A DNA stretch of 64,000 nucleotides from Bugulina stolonifera (Eukaryota; Bryozoa; Gymnolaemata; Cheilostomatida; Bugulidae), in the NCBI GenBank assembly GCA_935421135.1, contig OW285194.1, positions 4,552,876-4,616,875 of the forward strand, read 5' to 3'. The notes under the pieces are model-generated. The model did not search any database, was not told the origin of the DNA, and saw only the letters and a program-made list of their open reading frames with translations. Both the position numbers and the translations under genes were made by a program. This document shows, piece after piece, positions 33,015-44,031 of this stretch (its first letter is position 1; each line of letters opens with the position of its first letter).

Positions 33015-36000
33015 ATGGACCGAATAAGGAACCTGCTTCAGCAGGTGATGTACCAAGCCGAGCAGGACCTCAAAACACTCAGCTACAACGGACAAGAGGA
33101 CGTAGAACTCTTCATAGAAGACTTCACCGCTATGGCAGAGCGTTGCAACTGGAATGACAGAGCACGCCTCATACGGCTTAGAGCCGCCCTACACGGGCCC
33201 GCACAAGAATGCGGCCGACCCCGATCAGTCGAAGAGATATTTTCCCGACTGAGGGCACAGTATGGACTATCTGCCAGAGAAGCCCGATGGAAGCTGTCCA
33301 CCCTGGAACAGCCGGCCCACACGTCACTCAGAGACTATGCAGCTCTCATCCGTAGACTGATGGCGACAGCCTTTGAAGGAGCACCCTCTGCATCTTTGGA
33401 AGAATGGGCTGTTGAGAAGTTTTGCCTCACAGTCCATGACCACGGCCTACGATGGTACTATACATGGTTACAGCCCGATGATATGGAGGAAGCACTGGAA
33501 ACCAAAGCGGACTTCCTAAAAAACAAAGATGGCAGGACCAGTCCTCCAAAACAACAAGAGGAGCTTCCCGCTGACCTCCTACGGAAAGCCCTACACACCC
33601 TCCTACAGAAATGTCAAGAAGCGGATGACGGATCGACGGTCACACCGGAACCCGTCCCAGTAGATGACCCCATTCCTACTGTGGCCGACACAGACAACAA
33701 CTTAGGAGAAGGTGGACTAAACCACAATGGTCGTCCACAAAGGCCGACGGATACATCAGAACCCGTCCCAGTAGATGAACTCATTCCTACTGAGGCCAAA
33801 CCCAAGAAAAGTGGACCAAACCGCCATGGTCGTCCACAGAGGCCGACGGACACACCCGAACCCGTCCTTGTGGAAGAACCTATACCCACTAAGCCTAAAG
33901 ACAAGAGTAGCCGCTCCAAGCGGAAAATCCCACGTATAACTAGCCCATCACACTCCAGGCCGACGGTGTCAACCACACCCGTCACAGTGGATGAACCTAT
34001 ACCCACTAGGCCGAAACCAGGCAAGAAACGACTCCACTCAAAGCCGGACACAACCGAAGTGACCACAGATCACCCCCCAAGGCTGAAAGGACGACTCACA
34101 AGTCCCGCCCAGTCGGACCAGACCTCACAAGGCAAACCCGACTTGTCCTCAACTCAGAAGGACCAACAGGATCTGGCCACGTCCAGACCCGACACTAATC
34201 AGCAACTGATTCCCTCCAAAACTCAGTATACCCCGACGGATGACTTATCGTGTGTAGAACTGCCAGACACTACAGTCCAAGTCCGCGGCCTGAGGATCGA
34301 CACGGAGCAAACCGTGCTGGACCAGACAGAAGAGCTACCTCTGAACCTCTCACAGAATGTTCAAGTTTCAATAGCCCGACATGATCCAGAGGACGCGAAG
34401 TATCGCGTAGCCGACCTCCATGACATAATCCCTACGACGGAGATACAGTCTATACTGCCAGCAGTTCAAATACAAAGAGCGAAAAGTACTCTTACGGAAT
34501 TCAGTATTGCCGAACAAGTTCAGCCGAAGATACAGATTGCCGAACTCTCGAAATCCCATGAAGCGGATAAAAAGCAATCGAAGGCAACTATTGCCGTGTT
34601 CCCGCGCTTATTTGACGAGTCGAACAAAGAAAATGTGCCTGAGGCATTGCCTACAATTGAGCCAATTGCTCATCCCTCGGCTAGTATAAATACGACAGCT
34701 CACAGACGAGTAGTCCTTTCTCGTCCAGCACTTCACCGAAGCACATGTATCCCTACATGTGGCAACCTCTGCACTCTTCGTGTCACTGGTGAAGCTACTA
34801 ACAGCACTCGTATCCTTTCTCATTCTCGTGTGGACGAGACGGCTACTCCTTCCAGTATGGATCACTCCAATCAGCCTGTCTTCACAGCTGAAGGTAAGCA
34901 AATCTCAGTGTTACCAGTAGGGAACAAATCAGAATTAGAGGAACAACCCACACCTGTGGAACTGGCAGGCATGAATTCTCTCTCCCTCCCCACTCGGCAT
35001 AGACCAGTCGGGACAGAGGAGGATTCCCCTGTACATTTCCACAGGAGAGAGCATGAGTTAGAGGGCGGAGGATACACACCAAATGAATTGTGTATTGTAG
35101 ACGCATCTCCTGTACGGAAGACGCTCACTCCAGACGGCACGCCTCCACCTACTCCACCTCCTGTCACCTCTACCCTGAAGCAAGCTACAATTAAGCTGCA
35201 CAAACTAACTGACAAGCTACCCATAGAGTCATCCCAGCATTCCGGAGCCACTAAACCGTGGATTAGCACCTTCACCCAGCAGGCCCGAGACGACTTGGCC
35301 AGAAGGAGTCAGCCTAACCTCAAGTGTGCAAAGTGTGGCTTTTCCGGAACCCTCAAGAGGCTAAACATACACATCTGGCAACACTTCGCACGCTTCTACT
35401 GCCGTTGCGGACGCAGCTCTGTTAGCCGTGATGCACTAGGCCATCACTTCAGTCGGAGATCCAGTATCTGTGGGAAACGTCTCTTCCTCACAGATGGGCC
35501 CAGCTACGCGGCCCTCATGGAATGGTGGGGCGTAAAGGATCCCCCACCATTCCTGCCATGTCGTCCTACCATGGACGGACAGTCGGGAACAAACAAGCCA
35601 GTCTACCTGCCTAGCACCTCCTCTGCCCGGAAGCGGCCTCCTAAAAGACGGCACAGTCCCTCTCCCTCTCCAGAACGGACGCCCGACTCAGCACCCTCTG
35701 ATGCTACCTCCTCCTCTTCCTCGTCGCCTACCACTCCAGCTGGACCTTCTCCCTGGCGACCCAGTACCTCCGCTGTAAGCGTCACCTCCCCTGGCCGACG
35801 CGGACGTCTACCTTCTTGGAAGACCCGGCCTGCTCCAAGGAAGAGTATGCCTGCTGCTCAGCCAGGCACTCTCTATGAAGGCTCTCCACCCAAGGTCTCA
35901 TGTGCAGCTTCTTGTATAGCTTCTCCGGTTCTCCTAATTGAACCACTACAGTCTAGGCCGACGCTAGAAGTCTCGCCACACTGCTCCCCTCACACACCTG

Positions 36001-36080
36001 CCAGGGACCTACTCCGAGCCGCTCCAGACTCTCCTGCCGTCCAGTTCCCACCTCCTGCATCTCCTGTATCGTGGAGTTAG
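33015..36080 (+). CDS. large gag-like protein with C-terminal Cys/His module
   Basis: The 1,021-codon ORF starts MDRIRNLLQQVMYQAEQ. Residues about 20-170 are capsid-like (FIEDFTAMAERCNW, LRAQYGLSAREARWKL, LRDYAALIRRL). Residues 180-760 are low complexity, rich in Pro/Thr/Lys, with four imperfect repeats of a segment like PEPVPVDDPIPT. Residues 771-819 form C-x2-C-x11-H-x3-H-x5-C-x-C-x12-H-x7-C. A Ser/Pro-rich basic tail (KRPPKRRHSPSPSP) follows. There is no CCHC knuckle and no DSG/DTG protease motif. The ORF ends at a TAG that is the first base pair of the inserted element at 36,080; the frame beyond it, at 37,884, is the original C-terminus. A nucleic-acid-binding structural role is inferred. 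Confidence 0.85.
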   Translation: MDRIRNLLQQVMYQAEQDLKTLSYNGQEDVELFIEDFTAMAERCNWNDRARLIRLRAALHGPAQECGRPRSVEEIFSRLRAQYGLSAREARWKLSTLEQPAHTSLRDYAALIRRLMATAFEGAPSASLEEWAVEKFCLTVHDHGLRWYYTWLQPDDMEEALETKADFLKNKDGRTSPPKQQEELPADLLRKALHTLLQKCQEADDGSTVTPEPVPVDDPIPTVADTDNNLGEGGLNHNGRPQRPTDTSEPVPVDELIPTEAKPKKSGPNRHGRPQRPTDTPEPVLVEEPIPTKPKDKSSRSKRKIPRITSPSHSRPTVSTTPVTVDEPIPTRPKPGKKRLHSKPDTTEVTTDHPPRLKGRLTSPAQSDQTSQGKPDLSSTQKDQQDLATSRPDTNQQLIPSKTQYTPTDDLSCVELPDTTVQVRGLRIDTEQTVLDQTEELPLNLSQNVQVSIARHDPEDAKYRVADLHDIIPTTEIQSILPAVQIQRAKSTLTEFSIAEQVQPKIQIAELSKSHEADKKQSKATIAVFPRLFDESNKENVPEALPTIEPIAHPSASINTTAHRRVVLSRPALHRSTCIPTCGNLCTLRVTGEATNSTRILSHSRVDETATPSSMDHSNQPVFTAEGKQISVLPVGNKSELEEQPTPVELAGMNSLSLPTRHRPVGTEEDSPVHFHRREHELEGGGYTPNELCIVDASPVRKTLTPDGTPPPTPPPVTSTLKQATIKLHKLTDKLPIESSQHSGATKPWISTFTQQARDDLARRSQPNLKCAKCGFSGTLKRLNIHIWQHFARFYCRCGRSSVSRDALGHHFSRRSSICGKRLFLTDGPSYAALMEWWGVKDPPPFLPCRPTMDGQSGTNKPVYLPSTSSARKRPPKRRHSPSPSPERTPDSAPSDATSSSSSSPTTPAGPSPWRPSTSAVSVTSPGRRGRLPSWKTRPAPRKSMPAAQPGTLYEGSPPKVSCAASCIASPVLLIEPLQSRPTLEVSPHCSPHTPARDLLRAAPDSPAVQFPPPASPVSWS

Positions 36081-37883
36081 AGCCAAAAGGTGACAAGTCC
36101 ACTATTGTTGTATTCCCACAAATGAAGGATAAAGTGTTTTTTCAAAATTCCAAATATTTGGGTTTTTGCAGAGATATGCTTTTTAGCACATTGGCCTACC
36201 TTACTAAACACCTACCTTCTGTCTGTCAGATGAAGCCCTTAATTTACAGGAATTGCCAATAATAGAGTTATCCCCTTCTTACTCTGAGATATTTCAGAGC
36301 CAAAAGGTGACAACTAGCATACTTGTCACCTTTTGGCTCTCAATACAAGAAGCTTTTTATGGTTACTCGTTTTATTATTCAACCAAATAGCAGGTTACCA
36401 TAACAAAGTATCACCATGAACATGAAATTTGATTTGTTAGAAGAATTTTATTATAGTACAAAGATACTGTCACTTTTTAAGTCATCTGAGAGACGAGAGA
36501 CAGCAAATCTTAGTTTTTGGACTTTATGACTCCCGGTGGTTCACTTTGCACTATACAAACATTGCTCAGGTTGACACTTTCACCTCTCATTTGCAAGGGT
36601 AACTAAAGAGTAAGTGTGAAACAAATAATTGAAAAGCGTGCCGAGTAGCAAGGGTTGAGTCACCCTCATCTCAGTCCCAGAAAAGGCTCACGGTGTTTCA
36701 TGGTGTCCCATTTAAAATATTTAAAAAATCTCAACCGTTTGCACCCACATCTAGCCCAAATGATTTGGTAGCCGTCAACGCTATTATTGGTTTTCTGCCC
36801 ACTGTTCAATTCTATTGGCCTTTGGATTTTACTAAATTATTGTGGAACTCTAGTCCTTTAGAACCTATACCTGTCCGCTGGCTGAGAAGTTAACAACCAT
36901 CTGGGTTAACCAGGGGTGTTATAAATGGTTTTTACTGTACCATCTATAATTACTCTTGTTATAAAACAGACTGCAGTTAAAACTAGCTGGTCTTAAGCTT
37001 TCGCTCAATTCAACCCTGTAAAATAAGTTATATAATTTTAATGAAGAATCGACCAAAAATGTTTTGCAAATCTATGATATGGCATGAAAAAATAGTTTAT
37101 TATTTGAATGAATAAAAGCTTTGACATGAGCAGACTTATTATTATTGATGCCATTATTTATTGCACTCACCCAAGTTCTTCATTACGTTGCTGTCATTGC
37201 CTAGCATATTTTTTCTTAGAGCCGAATTTGAAAATTACAATGCTGCACTAATCGCTTTCAAAATATCATGAAAAAGTGCTCCTAGTTTCCAGTCAAATTC
37301 TACACTGCTCTACTTCTAAGCCGAGTCTGTGGCATGTCAGACATAATGTAATTATAACAGAAAGGTTGGCAGTATGCTACACTAATGTAAGTGCAAGTAA
37401 ATATAATAATTTTGGGGTGGAAGTAACGGAAAAGATTGAATCCCTATAATTATGGCCTAATTAAAAGGTTGGTTCCATCAGTGTGTACACAGGCTAAAAG
37501 AAGGGGATTACACCTTGGGTATAATTACACATTGCTCTCATTGAAGTGCACAGGATCCATGTTTGAAATAAGTGCAGTAGTGTAATTCCCAATCATGCAG
37601 TTGGCATAGGTGTGTTAGGGCACAAAGGTGACAAATGAATGAACTGAAGGTGGAGGCCAGTGTTATTGAGACCCCTTTGTTTAGAGCCAAATGGTGACAA
37701 ATAGCAGTTGTCACCATTTGGCTCCAAACATATTTCAAGATGTCACCTTTTGGTTCCGAAAATATGCTGTCCAGACTGTTTTAGGAAAAATATTCATGGT
37801 TCTACTAAAAGAACAGGTTGGCAGCTATCTACTACTGTCTGCAACTCAATTTTTGAGTTTTTGGACTTGTCACCTTTTGGCTC
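36080..37883. mobile_element. 1.8-kb palindrome-rich insertion in the family A ORF
   Basis: The left end GAGCCAAAAGGTGACAAG and the right end CTTGTCACCTTTTGGCTC are perfect inverted repeats. The same motif recurs inside as hairpins at 36,297-36,339 and 37,684-37,724 (variant AAATGG) and singly at 37,741-37,757. No target duplication is visible, and the reading frame on the two sides is compatible with the insert removed exactly. No transposase is encoded. The superfamily is unknown. Confidence 0.75.
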
Positions 37884-38193
37884 CGAACCCTCGGTATTAA
37901 CTCAGCCGAATGCCACACGTCCTGCATCTCCGGATCCGTCGCTCATGTCACAACTTGCTGAACTCAAGCCACGGATTCACTACCTTGCCAGCCGTCAACA
38001 GGTGGGGGACACTCTACGCCAACATCTGGAACCTCTCTACGCTCGAGAAATAGCTCTTCGCGGACTAGCCAACCAGCATCTAAACCACCCCCAACAGCTC
38101 CAGCTCATACAAGCAGACTTGGATATAGTATCCAGAGAATCTACACTGTACCGTACCCTTCTGAACTTGACACTAGAGACACCCATGACCTAG
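37884..38193 (+). CDS. displaced C-terminal end of the family A protein
   Basis: About 100 codons, from EPSVLTQPNATRP to a TAG at 38,191-38,193, continue in the phase left at 36,079. The region is predicted helical (AELKPRIHYLASRQQVGD, RQHLEPLYAREIALRGLA) and could be a coiled or oligomerising tail. TLYRTLLNLTLE resembles TLYQKLPQELP near the end of the family B block. Because of the insertion it is no longer joined to the main ORF. Confidence 0.7.
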
Positions 38194-38206
38194 TGTGAGG
38201 GGGCTA

Positions 38207-38869
38207 TGTGATGGTACGCCCAGTCGTATCTTACATCTGACACTCATTATTGTGTGCATACATGTATATATCTGCTTGTACTTTACTCTTATATTGTTGT
38301 ATATGATTATATGATTATATCTAAGTCTTTTAATGCCTTTTATACCCATGTACAGAGGCCCGACCTCTCAGAATCCATTGATATTCATTTTGTACATGAA
38401 TTGGACCATTATAAGCAACTTTTGTAGAACCCGACCTATTTTGGGTCGGCCGTCGGGCTTCCGGCGGCCATCTTGTTGCGCAACTTCCGGACGACCACAC
38501 GTCGTCTTTTCCCGACGTCACGTCGGCCAGAAGTCCTTATACTATATAAAGGGCACTGTTTTACTGTTCATTGTCTCAGTCTTCACTTGGCTTTCAATAA
38601 AGACACATCTATACTTGATACAGGGACTTTCTCTTCCTTTTACTAGGTCATTCGCTTTGCGAACCGCCTACTAGGTCGAACTACTCTCTTTCATTGTATA
38701 GTCTGAAGGTCGGACTTGAGATCAGATGGGTCGTCTTTGGTAGTATTTGGGCTACTGAGACCGCTCGATCTTTCATGTAATGCGAAGTCCTATTACCACT
38801 CATAGGCACTTCATTTCTGGGTCGATAGTCGTCCAAGGACGACCGCACCAAATCACAGAAACCATTACA
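38207..38869 (+). repeat. 3' LTR of family A
   Basis: 663 bp, identical in length to the 5' LTR. It keeps the better TATA box (actatataaag, 38,538-38,548) and has CGACGTCA where the 5' LTR has TGACGTCA. Confidence 0.93.
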
Positions 38870-39243
38870 GTATCACTCCAGTTTTTATATCATTATTTAA
38901 TAGATGCTGTCTACATTGTACATGGTCAGTTAGTATCAACTGCTTGATTTAATACAACTGGGAAAACGCATTGCACATGTAGACTGTATAGTATTATAAA
39001 TATGCTTAAATATTTAGCGCCTAATGCATTTTATGCTATTCAATGGTAAAACAAGTTTATTTCCTTCTCTATGACTGTATTGGAAATGTCTATTTGACTG
39101 GGCTGTGAATCTAATGTGAAATTCAATCATGTATACACACTTAATTATATTATTACATACACTGTATACATCTTTGCCCCCCCCCCCCCACATGTAATAA
39201 TTTGCAAGATCAAGTGGTTGATGTTGACATCGTCTTAACACAT
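38870..39243. other. spacer between family A element and the TIR element
   Basis: AT-rich sequence with a short poly-C run (39,178-39,189). No gene. Confidence 0.4.
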
Positions 39244-39249
39244 CACGTG

Positions 39250-39598
39250 AGTAGTATAGTCAGTGCACTTCTAGACAGACACGCACTCATTGACCCCTGT
39301 TTTCAACCAATCACAAGCCGGTATTTCCGATTTCAACCAATCACAGAAGAGCACAAAAATTTTGCACACGACCTTGCCAAGGTCACCCCAAAATCCCCCC
39401 TTCTGATTGGTCGAAAAAACATTTGCACACTTGACCCCAAACCCGGCCACGACCCCTTCCCTCCCTCCTTCCCACCCTCCTCCCCTCCCCCTCCCCCACC
39501 TCCCCCACCTCCTTCCTCCCCGCCACCGCCCTCGTCCCGTCCGCACCACCGCCACCGCCGCCGCCGCCACCACCGCCCTCACCACCGCCGCCGCCACC

Positions 39599-39631
<33 letters not shown>

Positions 39632-39721
39632 ACCGCCACCACCACCACCACCACCACCACCACCACCGCCACCACCACCGCCGCCATCACCGTCATCACC
39701 GCCACTCCTCCTCCACCGCCG

Positions 39722-39753
<32 letters not shown>

Positions 39754-40440
39754 CAACCCCCACTCACCCGAACGACCGATCGTTTGAGGCGGTCAAGCCG
39801 CGTCCGCCCACGTTGCGTGTGGCGCCGACCGTACACGTGGAGGCAACGCCAGTGCCCCGTATCCACCGGGCCAAGCGACTAGGCCGCGGCCCGCCGCTTC
39901 TCCTGCGCCCCCCACTCGAAAAGCTTGTGATTTAAACGAGCGAATTCGGCTGCACTTCGCCTATAGCTCTCATTAGCGATAAGAAAAAGTGCTACGGAAG
40001 GCTTGGTTTATGATGTGCATTGCATTGTTAATAAAGAAATGTGTAAAGTCTTGGCTATAAATACACTGATGGGAAGAAGGGTTGGTTCTATGATATACAT
40101 TGTATTGACAATAAAGAAACGTGTGCATGTGTTAAGTCAGCATATATCATACATTAAATAAACTTTTCACAATGGTGACAATAGAATGAATAAAAGATTG
40201 TGTACACATGTTAAAACACAATTGAAAGAATAAAAGACACATATTTAAAAGAGTATGTCATATCTATTATTAGCAAGAAAGTCTGTGTGCATGTGTTAAG
40301 ACAGTGTATATTATACATTAGATAAACTTTTCACAATAGTAGCAATAGAATAAATAAAAGGTTGTGTGCATGTGTTAAGTCAGCATTATGTAATATATTA
40401 AATAAACTTTTCACAATAGTAGCAATAGAATAAATAAAAG
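39250..40440. repeat. left terminal inverted repeat
   Basis: From the outside in: the terminal motif; two 'caaccaatcac' blocks; a pyrimidine-rich (CCACCGCC)n microsatellite at about 39,460-39,715; a run of 31 C at 39,722-39,752; a GC-rich unique block ending 'gcgaattcggctgcacttcg'; and tandem AT-rich units around 'aataaacttttcacaatagtagcaatagaataaataaaag'-type sequence (40,120-40,440). The whole is mirrored at 47,525-48,727. Confidence 0.9.
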
Positions 40441-40457
40441 AGGAGTTTAGGTACTTA

Positions 40458-41903
40458 TTACTCATCTTCATCAGAAGTTGTAGGAGCTATAATGTTTACG
40501 ACTTCGGTCTCAGCATACTCTAATTGATATGCTCCAGCTCCAAACTCTTGACACAGTCTTACCTACAAGATGATTTTAGTTTTTTACTCAGACGAATATC
40601 ACTCAAGGTGGTCAAAGCAAGAAATCTATACTTCTTTATGTTGTTGGTCCCTTACCATATCTGCTGATTTGTAGAGGTGAGCTAGTTGTTGAGGGGTTTC
40701 ACTTTTGTAGTTACGAACTTCAGAATCAGCTCCCAATCTTAGACATGTATGTAGACATTCGTAGTCTTCATTCTCTATGGCAATGTGAGATGGGGCGTAT
40801 CCATCTCCCATTCGCTATAATATCAAACAAGAGAATAGAATTAAACTCCCCATCTAACTTATCAATTCGATCTACTCTACTTTTATTCCACTGTAATGTA
40901 TTCACTTACCCTCATATCTAAGTCAGCCCGAGTATTTTTTTTTAGTACCTTTAGTGCCTCTCTATGCTTGGTGCTATGCGCTGTTTCAACAATGAGGTGG
41001 ACTACACTCCTTCCATCATGATTGTAGCTCTGTACATTGTCTTGGGGAAGTGATTTGTAAGGAACTCTGAAGTATGGATGCTTTACTTCTGCTCTGGTCA
41101 AACTTGTGGTTAGAGCATGAATAACCTTAGCTCTACCCAGACGTGCAGCAATGTGAAGGGGGGTGTCACCTTCCAAATAAACATTAGCAATATAGATAAG
41201 TATCGAATTGTTACAAGTTTTGCATCACTTTATTTTTTAACAAGCAATGCATGCAAACATTGGTGCTATAAAACACTAACCCCAAGCATCGGCTATTGCT
41301 CCATCCGCTCCCCTTGTGATGATGAGGCGAATTAGTGAATCCGAACAATAAGACTGTACAGTTAGGTGAAGTAACGTCTGCCGATTCACATTCTTTGTAT
41401 TCAGTTGTTTGTGACTCCTCGCAACAAATACCGCGAGTGCGACGGCTCTCTCATCTCTATCTCGGGCTGCTTCTAGAACCTCACTACATCATTTAGCATG
41501 ATATTTGTTTTTCACATAGTTGAGAGGTAGTTATATGGGAAATTTGTCTATCATATTTTATTTTGATCATAAAAGACAATACGAAACAAAAAAAAAAAAA
41601 ATAGTTGGAAGTATGTATAACTTACAACTCTTCATCCTTTCCATCTTGCTCCCAAAAGATAGAACGAATTTCTTCTAGTAACTGTGTGCTAAGCTTATTA
41701 CGAATATCGGTTAAAGGATCCCATTTCTGCCAGTCTAGAGGTAAGCTTTTTTGGAGAAAGAGCTCAGACACCCCCTCAAATAAGTCTTTATTCTCATACT
41801 TGCTTTGTTCTGTACATCTTTCCACTGTTACCTTCATCAGCTCTTGGTTTATAGGAGTCATTAGCTTGTTGCTATACTCGCTTGATCCATATCCACTTTC
41901 CAT
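40458..41903 (-). CDS. IkB-like ankyrin-repeat protein, five exons
   Basis: Minus-strand exons are 41,903-41,626, 41,483-41,281, 41,169-40,910, 40,814-40,656 and 40,562-40,458. All introns are GT-AG, all phases agree, and the sum is 1,005 nt (334 aa plus stop). Residues 2-7 read ESGYGS, close to the DSGxxS phosphodegron of IkB proteins. Ankyrin repeats include NRQTLLHLTVQ with LIRLIITRGAD, then GDTPLHIAARLGRAKVIHAL, NHDGRSVVHLIVETAH, and DGYAPSHIAIENEDYECL with CLRLGADSEVRN. The spacing between the second and third repeats, with an insertion before NHDG, recalls IkB. The tail APTTSDEDE is acidic. By family knowledge such a protein would bind a Rel/NF-kB dimer in the cytoplasm; this is inference. 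Intact reading frame in a mobile element suggests selection or recent capture. Confidence 0.85.
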
Positions 41904-41984
41904 GCTATTTGTGTGCTAATCTTCTTTAATTTCTATTAAGAACAGACTGGAGCTAGAAAGAGTTAACTAAACTACTGTTTCCAC

Positions 41985-42031
41985 CTCTCTTTATATAGTG
42001 AATAAAAAGATACAAATAAAGCTGATTGGCT
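41985..42031 (-). promoter_or_regulatory. core promoter of the ankyrin gene
   Basis: On the minus strand a CCAAT box (gccaatc, 42,030-42,024) is followed about 30 bp on by a TATA box (tatataaag, 41,996-41,988). The ATG is about 85 bp downstream of the TATA box. Confidence 0.65.
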
Positions 42032-42054
42032 AACAGCATATACATTGGAGCGCA

Positions 42055-43860
42055 TTGGAAACACATCAGAGTGCATCGAATCACATCGGGAAAGATCGAA
42101 AACACATAGGGAAACATCGAAACACATCGGGAAAGGTCAAAAACACATCGGGATAGGTCGAAAACACATCGGGACACATCGAATCACATCGGGGGAGGTC
42201 GAAAACACATCGGGACACATCGAATCACATCGGGGGAGGTCGAAAACACATCGGGTCACATCGAATCACATCGGGGGAGGTCGAAAACACATCGGGACAC
42301 ATCGGGAGAGGTCGAAAACACATCGAATCACATCGGGGGAGGTCGAAAACACATCAAATCACATCGGGAGAGGTCGAAAACACATCGGGGCACATCGAAT
42401 CACATCGGGGGAGGTCGAAAACACATCGAATCACATCGGGGGAGGTCGAAAACACATCGAATCACATCGGGGGAGGTCGAAAACACATCGGGGGAGGTCG
42501 AAAACACACCGGGACACATCGAATCACATCGGGGGAGGTCGCAAACACATCGAATCACATCGGGGAAGGTTGAAAACACATCGGGGGAGGTCGAAAACAC
42601 ATCGGGACACATCGAATCACATCGGGGGAGGTCGAAAACACATCGGGACACATCGAATCACATCTGGGGAGGTCGAAAACACATCGGGACACATCGAATC
42701 ACATCGGGGGAGGTCGAAAACACATCGGGACACATCGGGACACATCGGGAGAGGTCGAAAACACATCGAATCACATCGGGGGAGGTCGAAAACACATCAA
42801 ATCACATCGGGAGAGGTCGAAAACACATCGGGGCACATCGAATCACATCGGGGGAGGTCGAAAACACATCGAATCACATCGGGGGAGGTCGAAAACACAT
42901 CGAATCACATCGGGGGAGGTCGAAAACACATCGGGGGAGGTCGAAAACACATCGGGACACATCGAATCACATCGGGGGAGGTCGCAAACACATCGAATCA
43001 CATCGGGGAAGGTTGAAAACACATCGGGGGAGGTCGAAAACACATCGGGACACATCGAATCACATCGGGGGAGGTCGAAAACACATCGGGACACATCGAA
43101 TTACATCGGGGGAGGTCGAAAACACATCGGGACACATCGAATCACATCGGGGGAGGTCGAAAACACATCGGGACACATCGAATCACATCGGGGGAGGTCG
43201 AAAACACATCGGGACACATCGAATCACATCGGGGAAGGTTGAAAACACATCGGGGGAGGCCGAAAACACATCGGGACACATCGAATCACATCGGGGGAGG
43301 TCGAAAACACATCGGGGGAGGTCGAAAACACATCGGGACACATCGAATCGCATCGGGGGAGGTCGAAAACACATCGAATCACATCGGGGGAGGTCGAAAA
43401 CACATCGAATCACATCGGGGAAGGTCGAAAACACATCGGGTTACATCGGGTCACATCGGGGAAGGTCGAAAACACATCGAATCACATCGGGGGAGGTCGA
43501 AAACACATCGAATCACATCGGGGAAGGTCGAAAACACATCGGGTTACATCGGGTCACATCGGGGAAGGTCGAAAACACATCGAATCACATCGGGGGAGGT
43601 CGAAAACACATCGGGGGAGGTCGAAAACACATCGGGTTACATCGGGTTACATCGGGTTACATCGGGTCACATCGGGGAAGGTCGAAAACACATCGGGACA
43701 CATCGAATCACATCGGGGGAGGTCGAAAACACATCGGGACACATCAAATCACATCGGGGGAGGTCGAAAACACATCGGGGGAGGTCGAAAACACATCGGG
43801 TTACATCGGGTTACATCGGGTTACATCGGGTTACATCGGGTTACATCGAATCACATCGGG
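42055..43860. repeat. 1.8-kb composite minisatellite between the two cargo promoters
   Basis: It is a mosaic of CACATCGGGA, CACATCGAAT, CACATCGGGTT-type and CACATCGGGGGAGGTCGAAAA blocks. Rare variants (gtcgcaaac, ggaaggttg) recur at a spacing of 443 bp (42,400-42,651 versus 42,843-43,094), showing a second, higher-order level of duplication. Long ORFs in both strands are products of the periodicity. Confidence 0.93.
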
Positions 43861-43898
43861 ATGCAATAAATCAGACTAAAAAAAGGCACATCACTTCT

Positions 43899-43922
43899 GA
43901 TTGGACAGAGATTTCCATAAAA
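43899..43922 (+). promoter_or_regulatory. core promoter of the Cys/His-module gene
   Basis: An ATTGG (inverted CCAAT, 43,900-43,904) precedes a TATA-like cataaaag (43,915-43,922), mirroring the arrangement at 41,985-42,031. The first exon ends at 44,034. Confidence 0.55.
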
Positions 43923-44031
43923 GCAAGCGTGAGAGAGGATTTTTATCATTACCACTCAACCACCTAGTAAAGACTTGCAACTCTGTGGATATTTACTAAT
44001 TTCTCTGAATAAACATCACTCAACAATTAAT

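Larger units (their letters stand above)
32018..38869 (+). mobile_element. LTR retrotransposon family A, young, gag-like ORF only
   Basis: This complete element is 6,852 bp long with two 663-bp LTRs, a tRNA-Leu type primer-binding site, one 3-kb ORF, a DNA-element insertion and a polypurine stretch (gtgagggggc, 38,195-38,204). It is flanked by a perfect 4-bp duplication, GTAT (32,014-32,017 and 38,870-38,873). The LTRs differ at 6 positions, all transitions, so the insertion is recent. No protease, reverse transcriptase, RNase H or integrase is present. It must therefore have moved with proteins supplied by another element. Confidence 0.93.

Noticed and set aside
39383..39882. Poly-Pro, poly-Gly, poly-His and poly-Ala ORFs in the left TIR (also 48,064-48,742 in the right)
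   Set aside because: They translate the CCN/GGN microsatellite in different frames and are mirrored in the two TIRs.
42045..43967. Long ORFs on both strands in the 42-44 kb array
   Set aside because: They follow the minisatellite exactly, use all frames, and run across no promoter or splice sites.
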